DNA from: Saccharothrix obliqua
Lineage (GTDB): Bacteria > Actinomycetota > Actinomycetes > Mycobacteriales > Pseudonocardiaceae
DNA: 64,000 nt
Direction of reading: 5' to 3'
NCBI RefSeq assembly: GCF_019375475.1
Contig: NZ_JAHXGQ010000004.1
Location: forward strand, 620,001 to 684,000
Of the stretch, positions 6,648 to 14,941 are shown one piece after another. The position numbers and the translations under genes were made by a program. Position 1 is the stretch's first letter, and each line of letters starts with the position of its first letter. The notes beneath the pieces were generated by a model. That model had not been told where the DNA came from, ran no database searches, and was given only the letters and a program-made list of their open reading frames with translations.

Positions 6648-7730
6648 ATGCGTTTCGTACCGTTGGGCGGGTTCCTGGGCGCCGGCAAGACCACCACGAT
6701 GATCGCCGCCGGGCGCCGCTTCGAGGGCGCCGGCAGCACGGTCAGCGTCATCACCAACGACCAGGGCGTCGACCTGGTCGACACCTCGCTCGCCGCCGCC
6801 TCGCTGGGCGACGTCTCCGAGGTCACCGGTGGCTGTTTCTGCTGCAAGTTCGAGGACTTAGCCGCCGTGGTCACCCGGTTGACCAGCGACGCGCACCCGG
6901 ATGTGGTGCTGGCCGAGGCGGTCGGGAGCTGCACCGACCTCCAGTCCACCGTCATCCGGCCGTTGCGCCACTTCTACGGCGACGACCTGCACGTCGCCCC
7001 GCTGACCGTGCTCGTGGACCCGGTGCGCTACGCGGGCCTGAGCCCGCTGTGGGACGACCCCGCCACCGAACCCGACCTCGCGTACCTGTTCCGCCACCAA
7101 CTCGACGAGGCCGACATCATCGCGATCAACAAGGCCGACCTGCTCTCCCCGGTCGAGGTCGGCCGCGTCCGCGACCAGGTGCAGGTTCGGTTCCCGCACG
7201 CGCGCGTCGTCGCCTTCTCCGCCGCGACCGGAGCCGGGCTGGACGAACTGGTGGCGCTGTGGGCCACCTCCGGTTCCGGCGAACACCGGCCGTTCGCCGT
7301 CGACTACCGGCGTTACGGCGCCGCCGAAGCCGAACTCGCCTGGACCAACCAGTCCTTGTCCCTGCGCTCCGCCACGACGTTCGCACCCGCCGAGTGGGTC
7401 CGCCACCTGCTCGCCGAACTGGGCTCCGCCGCCGCGCGCGCGGGCATGACCGTCGGCCACGTGAAGGTCCGCGTCACCAGCCCGGACGGCACCACGAAGG
7501 CCAGCCTCACCGGGGCGGGCGCCGAGCCGACCTTCGACGAGCAGCTCTGGGTGCCCACCCGCACCGCGGAGGTCGTCCTCAACGCCCGCGTGCGCACCAG
7601 TCCCGACGACCTCGACACCCTGATCGGCCGGTGCCTGGCCGCGGCCGACGCGGCGACCGGGGCCGACAGCGGCACGCGCGCCGGCGACGTCTTCCGCCCC
7701 GGGTTCCCCGAGCCCGTGCACCGGATGTGA
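6648..7730 (+). CDS. CobW/HypB/UreG-family G3E GTPase (metal chaperone type)
   Basis: This 360-residue GTPase has Walker A GGFLGAGKTTT (7-17), the GGCFCC metal site (C63, C65, C66), the specificity motif INKADLL, and a C-terminal CobW-like region. G3E proteins insert or traffic metals (Zn, Co, Ni) in the cytosol. The ATG at 6648 follows GAGGAGG by a normal spacing; an upstream in-frame extension looks non-coding. It is divergent from arsR and precedes a PiT transporter. It may therefore belong to the metalloid response, either restoring a displaced metal cofactor or loading an arsenic enzyme such as the Fe-dependent ArsI. That link is inference. Confidence 0.85.
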   Translation: MRFVPLGGFLGAGKTTTMIAAGRRFEGAGSTVSVITNDQGVDLVDTSLAAASLGDVSEVTGGCFCCKFEDLAAVVTRLTSDAHPDVVLAEAVGSCTDLQSTVIRPLRHFYGDDLHVAPLTVLVDPVRYAGLSPLWDDPATEPDLAYLFRHQLDEADIIAINKADLLSPVEVGRVRDQVQVRFPHARVVAFSAATGAGLDELVALWATSGSGEHRPFAVDYRRYGAAEAELAWTNQSLSLRSATTFAPAEWVRHLLAELGSAAARAGMTVGHVKVRVTSPDGTTKASLTGAGAEPTFDEQLWVPTRTAEVVLNARVRTSPDDLDTLIGRCLAAADAATGADSGTRAGDVFRPGFPEPVHRM

Positions 7731-7744
7731 CCGTATTTCCCGCA

Positions 7745-7769
7745 CTCCGGTCGGGCAAGCCGGCCGGAG
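7745..7769 (+). terminator. Hairpin terminator after the G3E GTPase gene
   Basis: CTCCGGTCGG (7745-7754) pairs with CCGGCCGGAG (7760-7769): ten pairs, one of them G-U, around a 5-base loop. It starts 14 bases after the stop. There is no immediate U run, which is usual for high-GC actinomycetes. Confidence 0.5.
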
Positions 7770-7890
7770 CACTGCCTCGCGCATTCTTTTTGGTGCGGTG
7801 CCGAATGGAAGATCCCGCAATCGGCCGATCGCGTCGTTCGATCGACGGGTGAACGTTGGGGAAATTCCGGGGAAACGTGGGGAGTGCGTC

Positions 7891-8850
7891 ATGACGGTGG
7901 CCGTGGTGCTTGTCCTGGTGACCTTCCTCGCTGCCGTCAACGGCAGCAACGACGTGCCCAAAGGCGTCGCCACCCTGGCCGGGGCGGGCGTGGCGGGATT
8001 CCGCACCGCGATTCTGTGGGGCACCGTCACGACCCTGGCCGGGTGCCTCGTGTCCTTGCAGCTCGCTTCCCGGATGACCGCCCTGTTCTCCACGGGGATC
8101 GTGTCCGCCCCACCGACCGCCGAATTCGCGATCGCCGTGCTCGTGGGAACCGGCGCGTGGGTCGCCCTCGCCACCGTCCTGCGCTTACCGGTGTCGACGA
8201 CCCACGCGTTGATCGGCTCCCTGCTCGGGGCGGGGGCGTTGTTCGCCTCGGGCTCGGTGGTGTGGTCGGCCGTGGTGCCGCGGCTGGTGCAACCGCTGCT
8301 GCTCAGCGTCGTCGTCGCCTACGGCGTCTCCGTACTGCTCGCGGTGTTGGCCGGGCGACGTTCCCGCGCGGCCTCGGCCGGGCGGGCGGACCGCGTGCTC
8401 GGCGTCGCGCACTGGATCACCAGCGGCCTCACCGGGTTCGCCCGCGGCCTCAACGACGCACCGAAGATCGTCGCCATCGGCGCGTTCGCCCTGGTGCCAG
8501 CCGGCTTCGCCCCTTGGCAGGTCCTGCTCGTCGTCGCCGGCGCGATGGCCGCCGGTTCCGTGATCGGCGGCCTGCGCGTGGCCGAGCGCCTGGCCGAGGA
8601 CGTCGTCCGCATGAGTCATCGCGAAGGCTTCACCGCCAACCTCACCACCGCCGCCCTCGTCGGCATCGGCGCCTCCGCCGGCCTGCCGATGTCCACCACC
8701 CACGTCTCCACGGGCGCGATCGCCGGCAGCGCCGGCCTGGCCGTGAACCGCGTCAACCGCAAGACCATCGGCCAGTTCGCCATCGCCTGGCTGGTCACCC
8801 CGCCCGTCGCCGGAGCAGTCGCCGCCATCACCTACCTGCTGACCGCCTGA
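7891..8850 (+). CDS. PiT-family inorganic phosphate transporter
   Basis: This integral membrane protein of 319 residues has the two duplicated PiT signatures: FLAAVNGSNDVPKGVATL near the N-terminus with VSTTHALIGSLLGAG, and GFARGLNDAPKIVAIGAFAL with MSTTHVSTGAIAG in the second half. Such carriers import phosphate with H+ or as metal-phosphate, and they discriminate poorly against arsenate. The ATG at 7891 has GGGGAGTG upstream. Its location beside an ars island suggests a role in phosphate/arsenate balance, for example keeping phosphate supply during arsenic stress, but it is separated from the GTPase gene by a hairpin. A second PiT gene with a DUF47 partner lies at 16647-18256. Confidence 0.88.
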   Translation: MTVAVVLVLVTFLAAVNGSNDVPKGVATLAGAGVAGFRTAILWGTVTTLAGCLVSLQLASRMTALFSTGIVSAPPTAEFAIAVLVGTGAWVALATVLRLPVSTTHALIGSLLGAGALFASGSVVWSAVVPRLVQPLLLSVVVAYGVSVLLAVLAGRRSRAASAGRADRVLGVAHWITSGLTGFARGLNDAPKIVAIGAFALVPAGFAPWQVLLVVAGAMAAGSVIGGLRVAERLAEDVVRMSHREGFTANLTTAALVGIGASAGLPMSTTHVSTGAIAGSAGLAVNRVNRKTIGQFAIAWLVTPPVAGAVAAITYLLTA

Positions 8851-8965
8851 CCGCCGGGGACCCGGCAGCGCGCCCCGCTCCACCGGCCGGGTGGCCGGCA
8901 GGCCGACCCGCGCGATCACGGTTGCCCGGTGGCCACGCTCGGACATCGGGTGCCGAAGGACCGGC

Positions 8966-9799
8966 TCAGTCCTCTTCCTCGTGGGGCGCGTCTTCGGACT
9001 TGCCCCGCCGCCAGTAGCCGCCGAAGTAGACCCGGCCGCGGTCCAGGCCGCGGTCGCCCACGAGGTGGCGGCGGAGGGCTCGGACCACGCCGGCCTCGCC
9101 CGCGAGCCACGCGTAGCCGGCACCGGGTGGCAGGTTCGCGGCACGCACGGCCGTCGCCAGGTCGCCCTCGCCACGCACCAGCCAGGTCACCGCCACACCC
9201 GGCGGCACGGCCCAGTCGACCCGGTCACCCTCGGCGGGCACCTCCACGAACACGTGGGCCACGCAGTCGTCGGGCAGCACCGCCACGATGCCCGAGATCG
9301 CCGGCAACGCGGTCTCGTCACCGGCGATCAACTGCCAGTCGGCGTCGGCGGGCGGCGCGTAGTCGGCGCCGATCCGCTCGCCGTCCCGGTAGCCGGGGTA
9401 CCTGCCGTCCGGCGCGATGAGCACCACGCGGTCACCCGGCGCCACCGCACCCGCCCACCGCGACGCCGGCCCGACGTCGCCGTGCAGCACGAAGTCGACG
9501 TCGATCTCGCCGTCCCGCGCCGCGCGGATCGTGTAGGTCCGCATCACCGGCTTGCCCGCCGGCGGCAACGCGCGGTACCGCGCGTACCAGTCCGCCCCCG
9601 TGGGCACCGGCACCGCGAGCCCGTCCTCCGCCGGCAGGAACACCTTGATCCGCTGATCGGGACCACTGGTGGTCACGTCCCGCATGTCGGGCCCCCCGAA
9701 CGTCACCCGCACCAGGCTCGCCCCCACGGGGCGAACGGCCAGCACCTCGGCGTCGAAGTGCCGGAAGGGTTCGACCTCGACCGCTGTGGCCACCGACAT
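8966..9799 (-). CDS. Siderophore-interacting protein (FAD-dependent ferric-siderophore reductase)
   Basis: This 277-residue protein has the SIP/ViuB layout. The N-terminal FAD-binding barrel has MRTYTIRAARDGEIDVDFVLHG (RxYT FAD motif) and GPASRWAGAVAPGD. The C-terminal NAD(P)H-type domain has AGDETALPAISGIV and ends with the typical RVYFGGYWRRGKSED. It reduces Fe(III)-siderophores in the cytosol to release iron. The gene stands alone in the window, with no siderophore genes nearby. An IdeR/DmdR-type iron box lies ~40 bases upstream of its ATG, so it should be derepressed by iron starvation. Confidence 0.92.
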   Translation of the reverse strand: MSVATAVEVEPFRHFDAEVLAVRPVGASLVRVTFGGPDMRDVTTSGPDQRIKVFLPAEDGLAVPVPTGADWYARYRALPPAGKPVMRTYTIRAARDGEIDVDFVLHGDVGPASRWAGAVAPGDRVVLIAPDGRYPGYRDGERIGADYAPPADADWQLIAGDETALPAISGIVAVLPDDCVAHVFVEVPAEGDRVDWAVPPGVAVTWLVRGEGDLATAVRAANLPPGAGYAWLAGEAGVVRALRRHLVGDRGLDRGRVYFGGYWRRGKSEDAPHEEED

Positions 9800-9840
9800 C
9801 CGGGCACCGCCTTTCCTCGACCACCGGCAGGTGATCTTAC

Positions 9841-9859
9841 GTAGGTAAGGCTAACCATA
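9841..9859. promoter_or_regulatory. IdeR/DmdR1-type iron box
   Basis: GTAGGTAAGGCTAACCAT closely follows the actinobacterial iron-box consensus TTAGGTTAGGCTAACCTAA, with the core AGGCTAACC intact. It lies 42 bases upstream of the siderophore-interacting protein start and overlaps the last codons of the MBL gene on the same strand. It implies Fe(II)-dependent repression. Confidence 0.72.
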
Positions 9860-10657
9860 CATACCGGTGGGAGGCAGCGGGAACGTGTCGCCGCGCGCCA
9901 GGTAGGTGACGTCGACGGCGGGTCGGCGGCGGGCGACCTCGGCGACGAAGTCGGACAGCGGCGATTTCATCAGGCCGTAGTCGTCGAAGTGCACCGGGAC
10001 GGCGTGCCGCGGGCGCAGCAGCTCCAGCAGGTCGACGCCCTGCGTGCCGTCCATCGTCAGCAGGATGCCGAGGAACTTGGTGCCACCCAGGTGCACCACG
10101 GCCACGTCGATCGAGGGGAAGCGCTCCCGGATCTCCCGGAGGTCGTCGTGGACGAGCGTGTCCCCGCTGAAGTACACGCGCAGCGGCGGCGCGCCCGGTC
10201 GGGGGCGGTACTCCACCATGGTGCCCATCACCGGCGGCAGCAGGGCGGCGACCCGGCCCAGCGCGTGCCTGCCCGGCAGGGCCGTCACGGTCAGCACCGC
10301 CTCGTCCTTGACCAGCACCTGCTCCGACCACCTCGCCAGGGCGACCGGCTCGCGGAAACCCCGGCGCGCCAACCACTTCGCGGCGTGCGCGGTGGTCAGG
10401 ACCGGCAGGTCGCGGTCCAGTTCGCGAGCCGCCACCCGGTCGAAGTGGTCGCCGTGCAGGTGCGAGAGCACGACGGCGTCCAGCGCGGGCAGGTCGGCCA
10501 CCTCCACCGCCGGGTCCGCGCGCCGCCGGGAGAACAGGCCCTGGCCGAAGTACGCCCACTGTCCTTTGTGGATGAAGTTGGGATCGGTCAGCAACGTGAA
10601 CGGCCCCACGCGCAGGACGGTCGTCGCGTTGCCGACGAAGAACAGCGAATCCGGCAC
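9851..10657 (-). CDS. Metallo-beta-lactamase-fold hydrolase
   Basis: This 268-residue MBL-fold enzyme has the metal motif SHLHGDHFD (H66, H68, D70, H71), later ligands in PGRHALGR, FSGDTLVHDD and PVHFDDYGL, and an N-terminal VGNATTVLRVGPFTLLTDPNF. This architecture resembles UlaG/NAPE-PLD-like lactonases and phosphodiesterases (beta-lactamase_2 domain). The start is the GTG at 10655-10657 with AAGGGG upstream. No signal peptide is seen, so it is probably cytosolic. It reads toward the siderophore-interacting protein gene but is separated by the iron box. The substrate cannot be told from sequence. Confidence 0.85.
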   Translation of the reverse strand: MPDSLFFVGNATTVLRVGPFTLLTDPNFIHKGQWAYFGQGLFSRRRADPAVEVADLPALDAVVLSHLHGDHFDRVAARELDRDLPVLTTAHAAKWLARRGFREPVALARWSEQVLVKDEAVLTVTALPGRHALGRVAALLPPVMGTMVEYRPRPGAPPLRVYFSGDTLVHDDLREIRERFPSIDVAVVHLGGTKFLGILLTMDGTQGVDLLELLRPRHAVPVHFDDYGLMKSPLSDFVAEVARRRPAVDVTYLARGDTFPLPPTGMYG

Positions 10658-11006
10658 GGCGAACCCCTTTCGACCAGCGCTCCGGCACACCCCGATTACC
10701 CACCACCGGCCCGACCATGCGGGCGCGCCGGACCGACCATGCGGGCGCGCCGGACCGACCACGCACGTGCCAGGCCGGCCACGCGGGCGCGCCGGACCAG
10801 ACAGTTGGCGCGCTGAGCTGGACAGGGCACGCCGGGGGCTGGGCGCGCCGGGCAGGCAGGGCGCGCCGGGGCCGGGCGCACTGGGCCGGGCAGGTGGTTC
10901 CCGGGCCCGGTCGGGGGAAGGGGGATGGCTGCTCGCCGGCACGCCCGCACATACTCGCGACGTGCCCGGCACCGCGGGCACCCGGACGTGGAACGGAGCA
11001 CCGCAG
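10658..11006. repeat. Intergenic region with clustered GGCGCGCC octamers and a 22-bp tandem repeat
   Basis: The gap between the MBL and lectin genes holds GGCGCGCC at 10722, 10744, 10786, 10842 and 10860. A 22-bp unit is repeated head-to-tail at 10712-10733 and 10734-10755, with decayed copies to ~10797. No convincing gene is present. Promoters for the two divergent flanking genes must lie here, but none is clear. Confidence 0.6.
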
Positions 11007-11477
11007 ATGGCACACCGCGCGCTCACCGCAGCCACCACCACCGTCCTCACCGCCGCGCTGCTCGCCGCGACGCCGACCGCGGCCGTCGCGGTCGAGCACC
11101 TGGTCTTCCTCGGCAGCGCCGACGTGGGCACGGGTGTCTGGGACGGGGCCGGCGGCGCGCCCGTGACCCTGCGCGAGTTCACCGACACCGGGTCCCAGCA
11201 CTGGTACTGGGACCCGGACGCGGGCACGTTCCGCAACGCCGCGAGCGCGCACTGCCTGGCCGCCACGAGCGGCGCGCTGTCGCAGGCCGCGTGCGCCGCC
11301 GAGGACGCGCAGCGGTGGGAGCGGCGGCCGATCGGCGACCCCGGCAGCACCCCGTCCCTGTTCGCGAACGCGGCCACCGGCGAGTGCGTCACGCACGCCG
11401 GGTTGTCGGCCCAACTGGCGCTGGCGCCCTGCGACGCCAACCGCGCCGACCAGCAGTGGAACATCTACCTGGTGTGA
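11007..11477 (+). CDS. Secreted ricin-type (beta-trefoil) lectin-like protein
   Basis: This 156-residue protein has a Sec signal peptide (residues 1-~28: ATTTVLTAALLAATPTAAVA). The mature part has three QxW-like motifs (QHWYW, QRWERR, QQWNIY) and paired Cys (AHCLAA, AACAAED, GECVTH, APCDAN), as in ricin B carbohydrate-binding domains. It probably binds glycans outside the cell; no catalytic domain is attached. The ATG at 11007 gives an ideal signal sequence, while earlier in-frame starts only extend into the GC-rich repeat region. It is followed directly by recQ, with no sign of a shared function. Confidence 0.78.
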   Translation: MAHRALTAATTTVLTAALLAATPTAAVAVEHLVFLGSADVGTGVWDGAGGAPVTLREFTDTGSQHWYWDPDAGTFRNAASAHCLAATSGALSQAACAAEDAQRWERRPIGDPGSTPSLFANAATGECVTHAGLSAQLALAPCDANRADQQWNIYLV

Positions 11478-11522
11478 GCGCGCGGTGCGTTTCCGGCACG
11501 CGTGCGGTGGTACGCCTCGGCG

Positions 11523-13160
11523 GTGACGACCTCCAGCGATGAGCTGCGGCGGCTGGCCGCGACGAAGTTCGGGTGGACGCGGTTGCGGCCCGAGCAGGTC
11601 GAGGCGATGGAGCACGTGGTGGCGGGGCACGACGTGCTCGTGGTGCTGCCGACCGGCGCGGGCAAGTCCGCGATCTACCAGGTGCCGGCGCTGGTCCTGG
11701 CCGGGCCGACGGTGGTGGTGTCGCCGCTCATCGCGCTCCAGCACGACCAGGTGGAGGGCATCGAGGACAGCCGGGCCCCGGAGGCGGTGGTGGTGAACTC
11801 CGCGCAGCGGGCGGACGAGCGGCGGGACGCCTGGGAGGCGTTGCGGGAGGGCGCCGCCGAGTACGTGTTCCTCGCACCGGAGCAGTTGGCCGACGAAGCG
11901 CGGGTCGAGGAACTGGCGAAGCTCGGCGTGTCGTTGTTCGTGGTCGACGAAGCGCACTGCGTCTCGTCGTGGGGCCACGACTTCCGGCCCGACTACCTGC
12001 GACTGGGTGACGTGGTCGAGCGGCTGGGCCACCCGGTCGTCGTCGCGTTGACGGCCACCGCCGCGCCGCCGGTGCGGCGGGACGTCGTGACGCGGCTGGG
12101 TCTCCGGGACCACCGGGAGGTGGTGGCGAGCTTCGACCGGCCGGAGCTGCACCTCGCGGTGGAGCGGTTCACCGACGACGCCGCCAAGCGCGCCGCCGTC
12201 ACCGCGCGCGTGCGCGGGCTGACCGCCGACCCCGCCACGCGGCGCGGCCTGGTCTACGCGGCCAGCCGCAAGGAGGCCGAGTTCCACGCCGCGGAGCTGG
12301 CCCGCGCCGGTGTGCGCGCGGAGGGTTACCACGCCGGGATGAAGGCGGCCGACCGCGAACGGGTGCACCAGGGGTTCATGGCCGACGAGGTCGACGTGGT
12401 GGTGGCCACCTCGGCGTTCGGGATGGGCATCGACAAACCCGACGTGCGGTTCGTCGTGCACGCGTCCGCGCCGGAGTCCCTGGACTCGTACTACCAGCAG
12501 ATCGGACGCGCCGGGCGGGACGGTGAACCGGCCGAGGTGGTGCTCTGCTACCGCCCCGAGGACCTGGGCCTCCAGCGGTTCCTGACCTCCGGCAAGTCGG
12601 CGGAGGAGACCGTCGGCCAGGTGGTCCGGGCCCTTGACGAGCACGAAGGCCCCGTTGCCCCGGACACGCTGGCCGAAGAGGTCGAAGCGCCGCCGGCCCG
12701 GCGCACGCGGGCGGTCAACCTGCTGGTCCAGGCCGACGCCGTGACCGTGGACGGTTCCGGACGCCTGGGCACCGACCCGGACCTGACCCCCGACGAGGCG
12801 GTCGAGCAGGCCGTGGACGCCGAGCAGGCGTACCGGCGGCTGGTGCGCTCCCGGATCGACATGGTGCGCGAGTACGCCGAGACCACGGGGTGCCGGCGGC
12901 AGCACCTCCTGGGTTACTTCGGCGAGCGGCTGCCGGAGCCGTGCGGCAACTGCGACACGTGCGACGCCGGCACCGCGCGCCGCGTCGCGCCGGGCACCGA
13001 CGCGTTCCCCGTGGACAGCCGCGTCCACCACCGGGAGTGGGGTCCCGGTGTCGTGATGTCGGTGGAGGCCGACCGCATCACCGTCCTGTTCGACCGGGTG
13101 GGGTACAAGACGCTGTCCCTGCGCGCGGTGCGGGAGCAGGACCTGCTGGACGGGTCGTGA
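11523..13160 (+). CDS. recQ: RecQ-family ATP-dependent DNA helicase
   Basis: This is an SF2 helicase of ~545 residues. It has Walker A LPTGAGKSAIYQ, motif II VVDEAHCVSSWGHDFRP, motif III ALTATAAPP, and motifs V-VI VATSAFGMGIDKPDVRF and QQIGRAGRDGE. The C-terminal zinc site ends CGNCDTCDAG. After the zinc module there is a short beta domain (SRVHHREWGPGVVMSVEADRITVLFD) in place of the usual HRDC domain. It unwinds DNA 3'-5' in recombination and repair. Start is GTG at 11523; another GTG at 11502 is possible. No HRDC is visible, so it belongs to the short actinobacterial RecQ type. Confidence 0.9.
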   Translation: MTTSSDELRRLAATKFGWTRLRPEQVEAMEHVVAGHDVLVVLPTGAGKSAIYQVPALVLAGPTVVVSPLIALQHDQVEGIEDSRAPEAVVVNSAQRADERRDAWEALREGAAEYVFLAPEQLADEARVEELAKLGVSLFVVDEAHCVSSWGHDFRPDYLRLGDVVERLGHPVVVALTATAAPPVRRDVVTRLGLRDHREVVASFDRPELHLAVERFTDDAAKRAAVTARVRGLTADPATRRGLVYAASRKEAEFHAAELARAGVRAEGYHAGMKAADRERVHQGFMADEVDVVVATSAFGMGIDKPDVRFVVHASAPESLDSYYQQIGRAGRDGEPAEVVLCYRPEDLGLQRFLTSGKSAEETVGQVVRALDEHEGPVAPDTLAEEVEAPPARRTRAVNLLVQADAVTVDGSGRLGTDPDLTPDEAVEQAVDAEQAYRRLVRSRIDMVREYAETTGCRRQHLLGYFGERLPEPCGNCDTCDAGTARRVAPGTDAFPVDSRVHHREWGPGVVMSVEADRITVLFDRVGYKTLSLRAVREQDLLDGS

Positions 13161-13213
13161 CCCGCCCGGTGGATTGCCCGTTTCGCACCCGGTCGCCCGG
13201 GTAGCCAGCGCGC

Positions 13214-13543
13214 ATGGACGACGCCTTCCCCATCCGGGACTACGACCACCTCACGCTCGGCGACCTGCGCCACCGGATCAGGTCGCTGTCGGCCGAGGAG
13301 CTGCGCCAAGTGCTCGACCACGAACGGCGGCACGGCGACCGGACACCCGTGACCGAGCTGCTGACCACCCGCCTGGCCGAGGTGGAGGGCGGCGCGGAAC
13401 CGGCGGCCGGCGACCAGCGCTCCGCCCCGCCCGCGGACCGGGGCCGGCGGGCGCCGGAGGTCTCGCCCGCCCACTCCCCCGACCCGACCACACCGCTGAG
13501 GCACGGCGTCGCGGACCAGACGCCCTCCCGCGGCCGTTCCTGA
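13214..13543 (+). CDS. Small conserved actinobacterial protein (helical N-terminal motif, disordered tail)
   Basis: This 109-residue protein has an N-terminus, YDHLTLGDLRHRIRSLSAEEL, followed by LDHERRHGDRTPVTELLTTRL. This is a short helical motif I recognise from small actinobacterial proteins of unknown function, where a 'leucine-arginine' helix pair precedes a 'YE/HER..R.pV' helix. The C-terminal half is rich in Pro, Ala and Arg and looks disordered. No signal peptide or membrane segment is seen. It sits 53 bases after recQ and 42 bases before cydA, with no clear link to either. Confidence 0.68.
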   Translation: MDDAFPIRDYDHLTLGDLRHRIRSLSAEELRQVLDHERRHGDRTPVTELLTTRLAEVEGGAEPAAGDQRSAPPADRGRRAPEVSPAHSPDPTTPLRHGVADQTPSRGRS

Positions 13544-13585
13544 CCGGCGGCCCGCGCCGGGTGCGCCCCACGTGGAGGGAGTCCG

Positions 13586-14941
13586 GTGGCCGGACTGGAG
13601 TTCGTGCTCGCCGAGGGTGCGGGGAACCTGCTCCCGGCACGCACCCAGATGGCGTTGTCGCTCGGCTGGCACATCGTCTTCGCCTGCTTCGGGATCGCCT
13701 TCCCGGCGATCGTGGTGTTCACCGAGTGGCGGGGTCACCGCCGCGGTGACGAAGCGCTGACGCGGCTGGCGCACACGTGGGCCAAGGCGATGGGCGTGCT
13801 GTTCGCCGCGGGCGCGGTGTCGGGCACGCTGCTGTCGTTCGAGATGGGCATCCTGTGGCCGGGGCTGATGGCGCGGTTCGGCGAGGTGTTCGGCTTCCCG
13901 TTCGTGCTGGAGGGCTTCGCGTTCTTCGTGGAGGCCATCTTCGTCGGCGTCTACCTGTTCGGCTGGAACCGGCTGTCGCCGCGCGCGCACATGCTCAGCG
14001 CGCTGCCGATGGTGGTGGCCGGCATCGCCGGCGCGTTCTTCGTGGTGTCGGCCAACGCCTGGATGAACAACCCCACCGGGTTCCGCCTGGACGAGCGGGG
14101 CGACGTGGTCGACGCCCGGCCGTGGGCGGCGATGTTCGGGCCGTCGACGTGGCCGCAGTTCGTCCACATGTGGTTGGCGGCGTTCATGGTCACCGGCTTC
14201 CTGGTCGCCTCGGTCTACGCGATCGGGATGCTGCGCGGTCGGCGCGACCGCTACCACCGGCTGGGCCTGCTGGTACCGCTGACCGTCGCGGCGATCGCGG
14301 CCCCGGTGCAGGTCGGTGTCGGTGACTGGATCGCCAACACCGTGGCCGACAACCAGCCGGCGAAGCTGGCCGCGATGGAGGCCCAGTACGAGACGACGGC
14401 GGGCGCGGGTCTGTCCTTCGGCGGCATCTACCGCGACGACGCGCTCCACTACGCGTTGGAAATCCCCTACGGGCTGTCGTTGTTGATCCACCACGACCCG
14501 TCCGGGGTGGTGCCGGGGTTGGCGGAGGTGCCCGCCGACCAGCGGCCGCCGGTCAACGTCGTGCACCTGTCCTACAACGCGATGGTCGGCCTGGGCACCG
14601 GGTTGCTGCTGCTCGCGCTCTGGTTCGGCCTGGTGTGGTGGCGTCGGCGGCGGCTGCCGCGCACCGACTGGTTCCTGCGCGCGGTCGCGGTGTCCGGGGT
14701 CGCCGCCGTGGTCGCCATGGAGGCCGGGTGGGTCACCACCGAGGTCGGCCGGCAGCCGTGGATCGTCTACGGGCTGCTGCGCACCGCGGACGCCGTGAGC
14801 CCGGCACCCGGCCTGGGGTGGGGCCTGGTGGCGGTGCTGGCGGTCTACACCGTGCTCACCGTGTTCACGGTCATCGTGCTGCGCAGGCTGGCGCGGGGCC
14901 GCGACACGCGTGCGCCCCAGGAGCTGGAGGAGGCGCGGTGA
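13586..14941 (+). CDS. cydA: Cytochrome bd-type quinol oxidase subunit I
   Basis: This 451-residue polytopic protein has CydA features: the N-terminal ARTQMALSLGWHIVFACFG with a heme-ligand His, FPFVLEGFAFFVEAIF, a heme b ligand region, and the late signature VGRQPWIVYGLLRTADAVS. The quinol-binding loop is short, as in bd oxidases lacking the long Q-loop. It oxidises quinol and reduces O2 at the membrane with high affinity. The GTG start has GGAGGGA upstream. It overlaps cydB by GTGA, so the pair is coupled. The cydDC assembly genes are not in the window. Confidence 0.93.
   Translation: MAGLEFVLAEGAGNLLPARTQMALSLGWHIVFACFGIAFPAIVVFTEWRGHRRGDEALTRLAHTWAKAMGVLFAAGAVSGTLLSFEMGILWPGLMARFGEVFGFPFVLEGFAFFVEAIFVGVYLFGWNRLSPRAHMLSALPMVVAGIAGAFFVVSANAWMNNPTGFRLDERGDVVDARPWAAMFGPSTWPQFVHMWLAAFMVTGFLVASVYAIGMLRGRRDRYHRLGLLVPLTVAAIAAPVQVGVGDWIANTVADNQPAKLAAMEAQYETTAGAGLSFGGIYRDDALHYALEIPYGLSLLIHHDPSGVVPGLAEVPADQRPPVNVVHLSYNAMVGLGTGLLLLALWFGLVWWRRRRLPRTDWFLRAVAVSGVAAVVAMEAGWVTTEVGRQPWIVYGLLRTADAVSPAPGLGWGLVAVLAVYTVLTVFTVIVLRRLARGRDTRAPQELEEAR

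Noticed and set aside
10712-10867. CRISPR-like array
   Set aside because: Spacings are irregular, the repeat is only 8-22 bp and there are no cas genes; it is a short tandem duplication.
9837-13031. A very long reverse-strand open frame across the MBL, lectin and recQ genes
   Set aside because: It runs antisense to genes with clear family motifs and reads as low-complexity Arg/Gly/Pro sequence. Such shadow frames are common at this GC content; only the MBL gene within it is real on that strand, in another phase.
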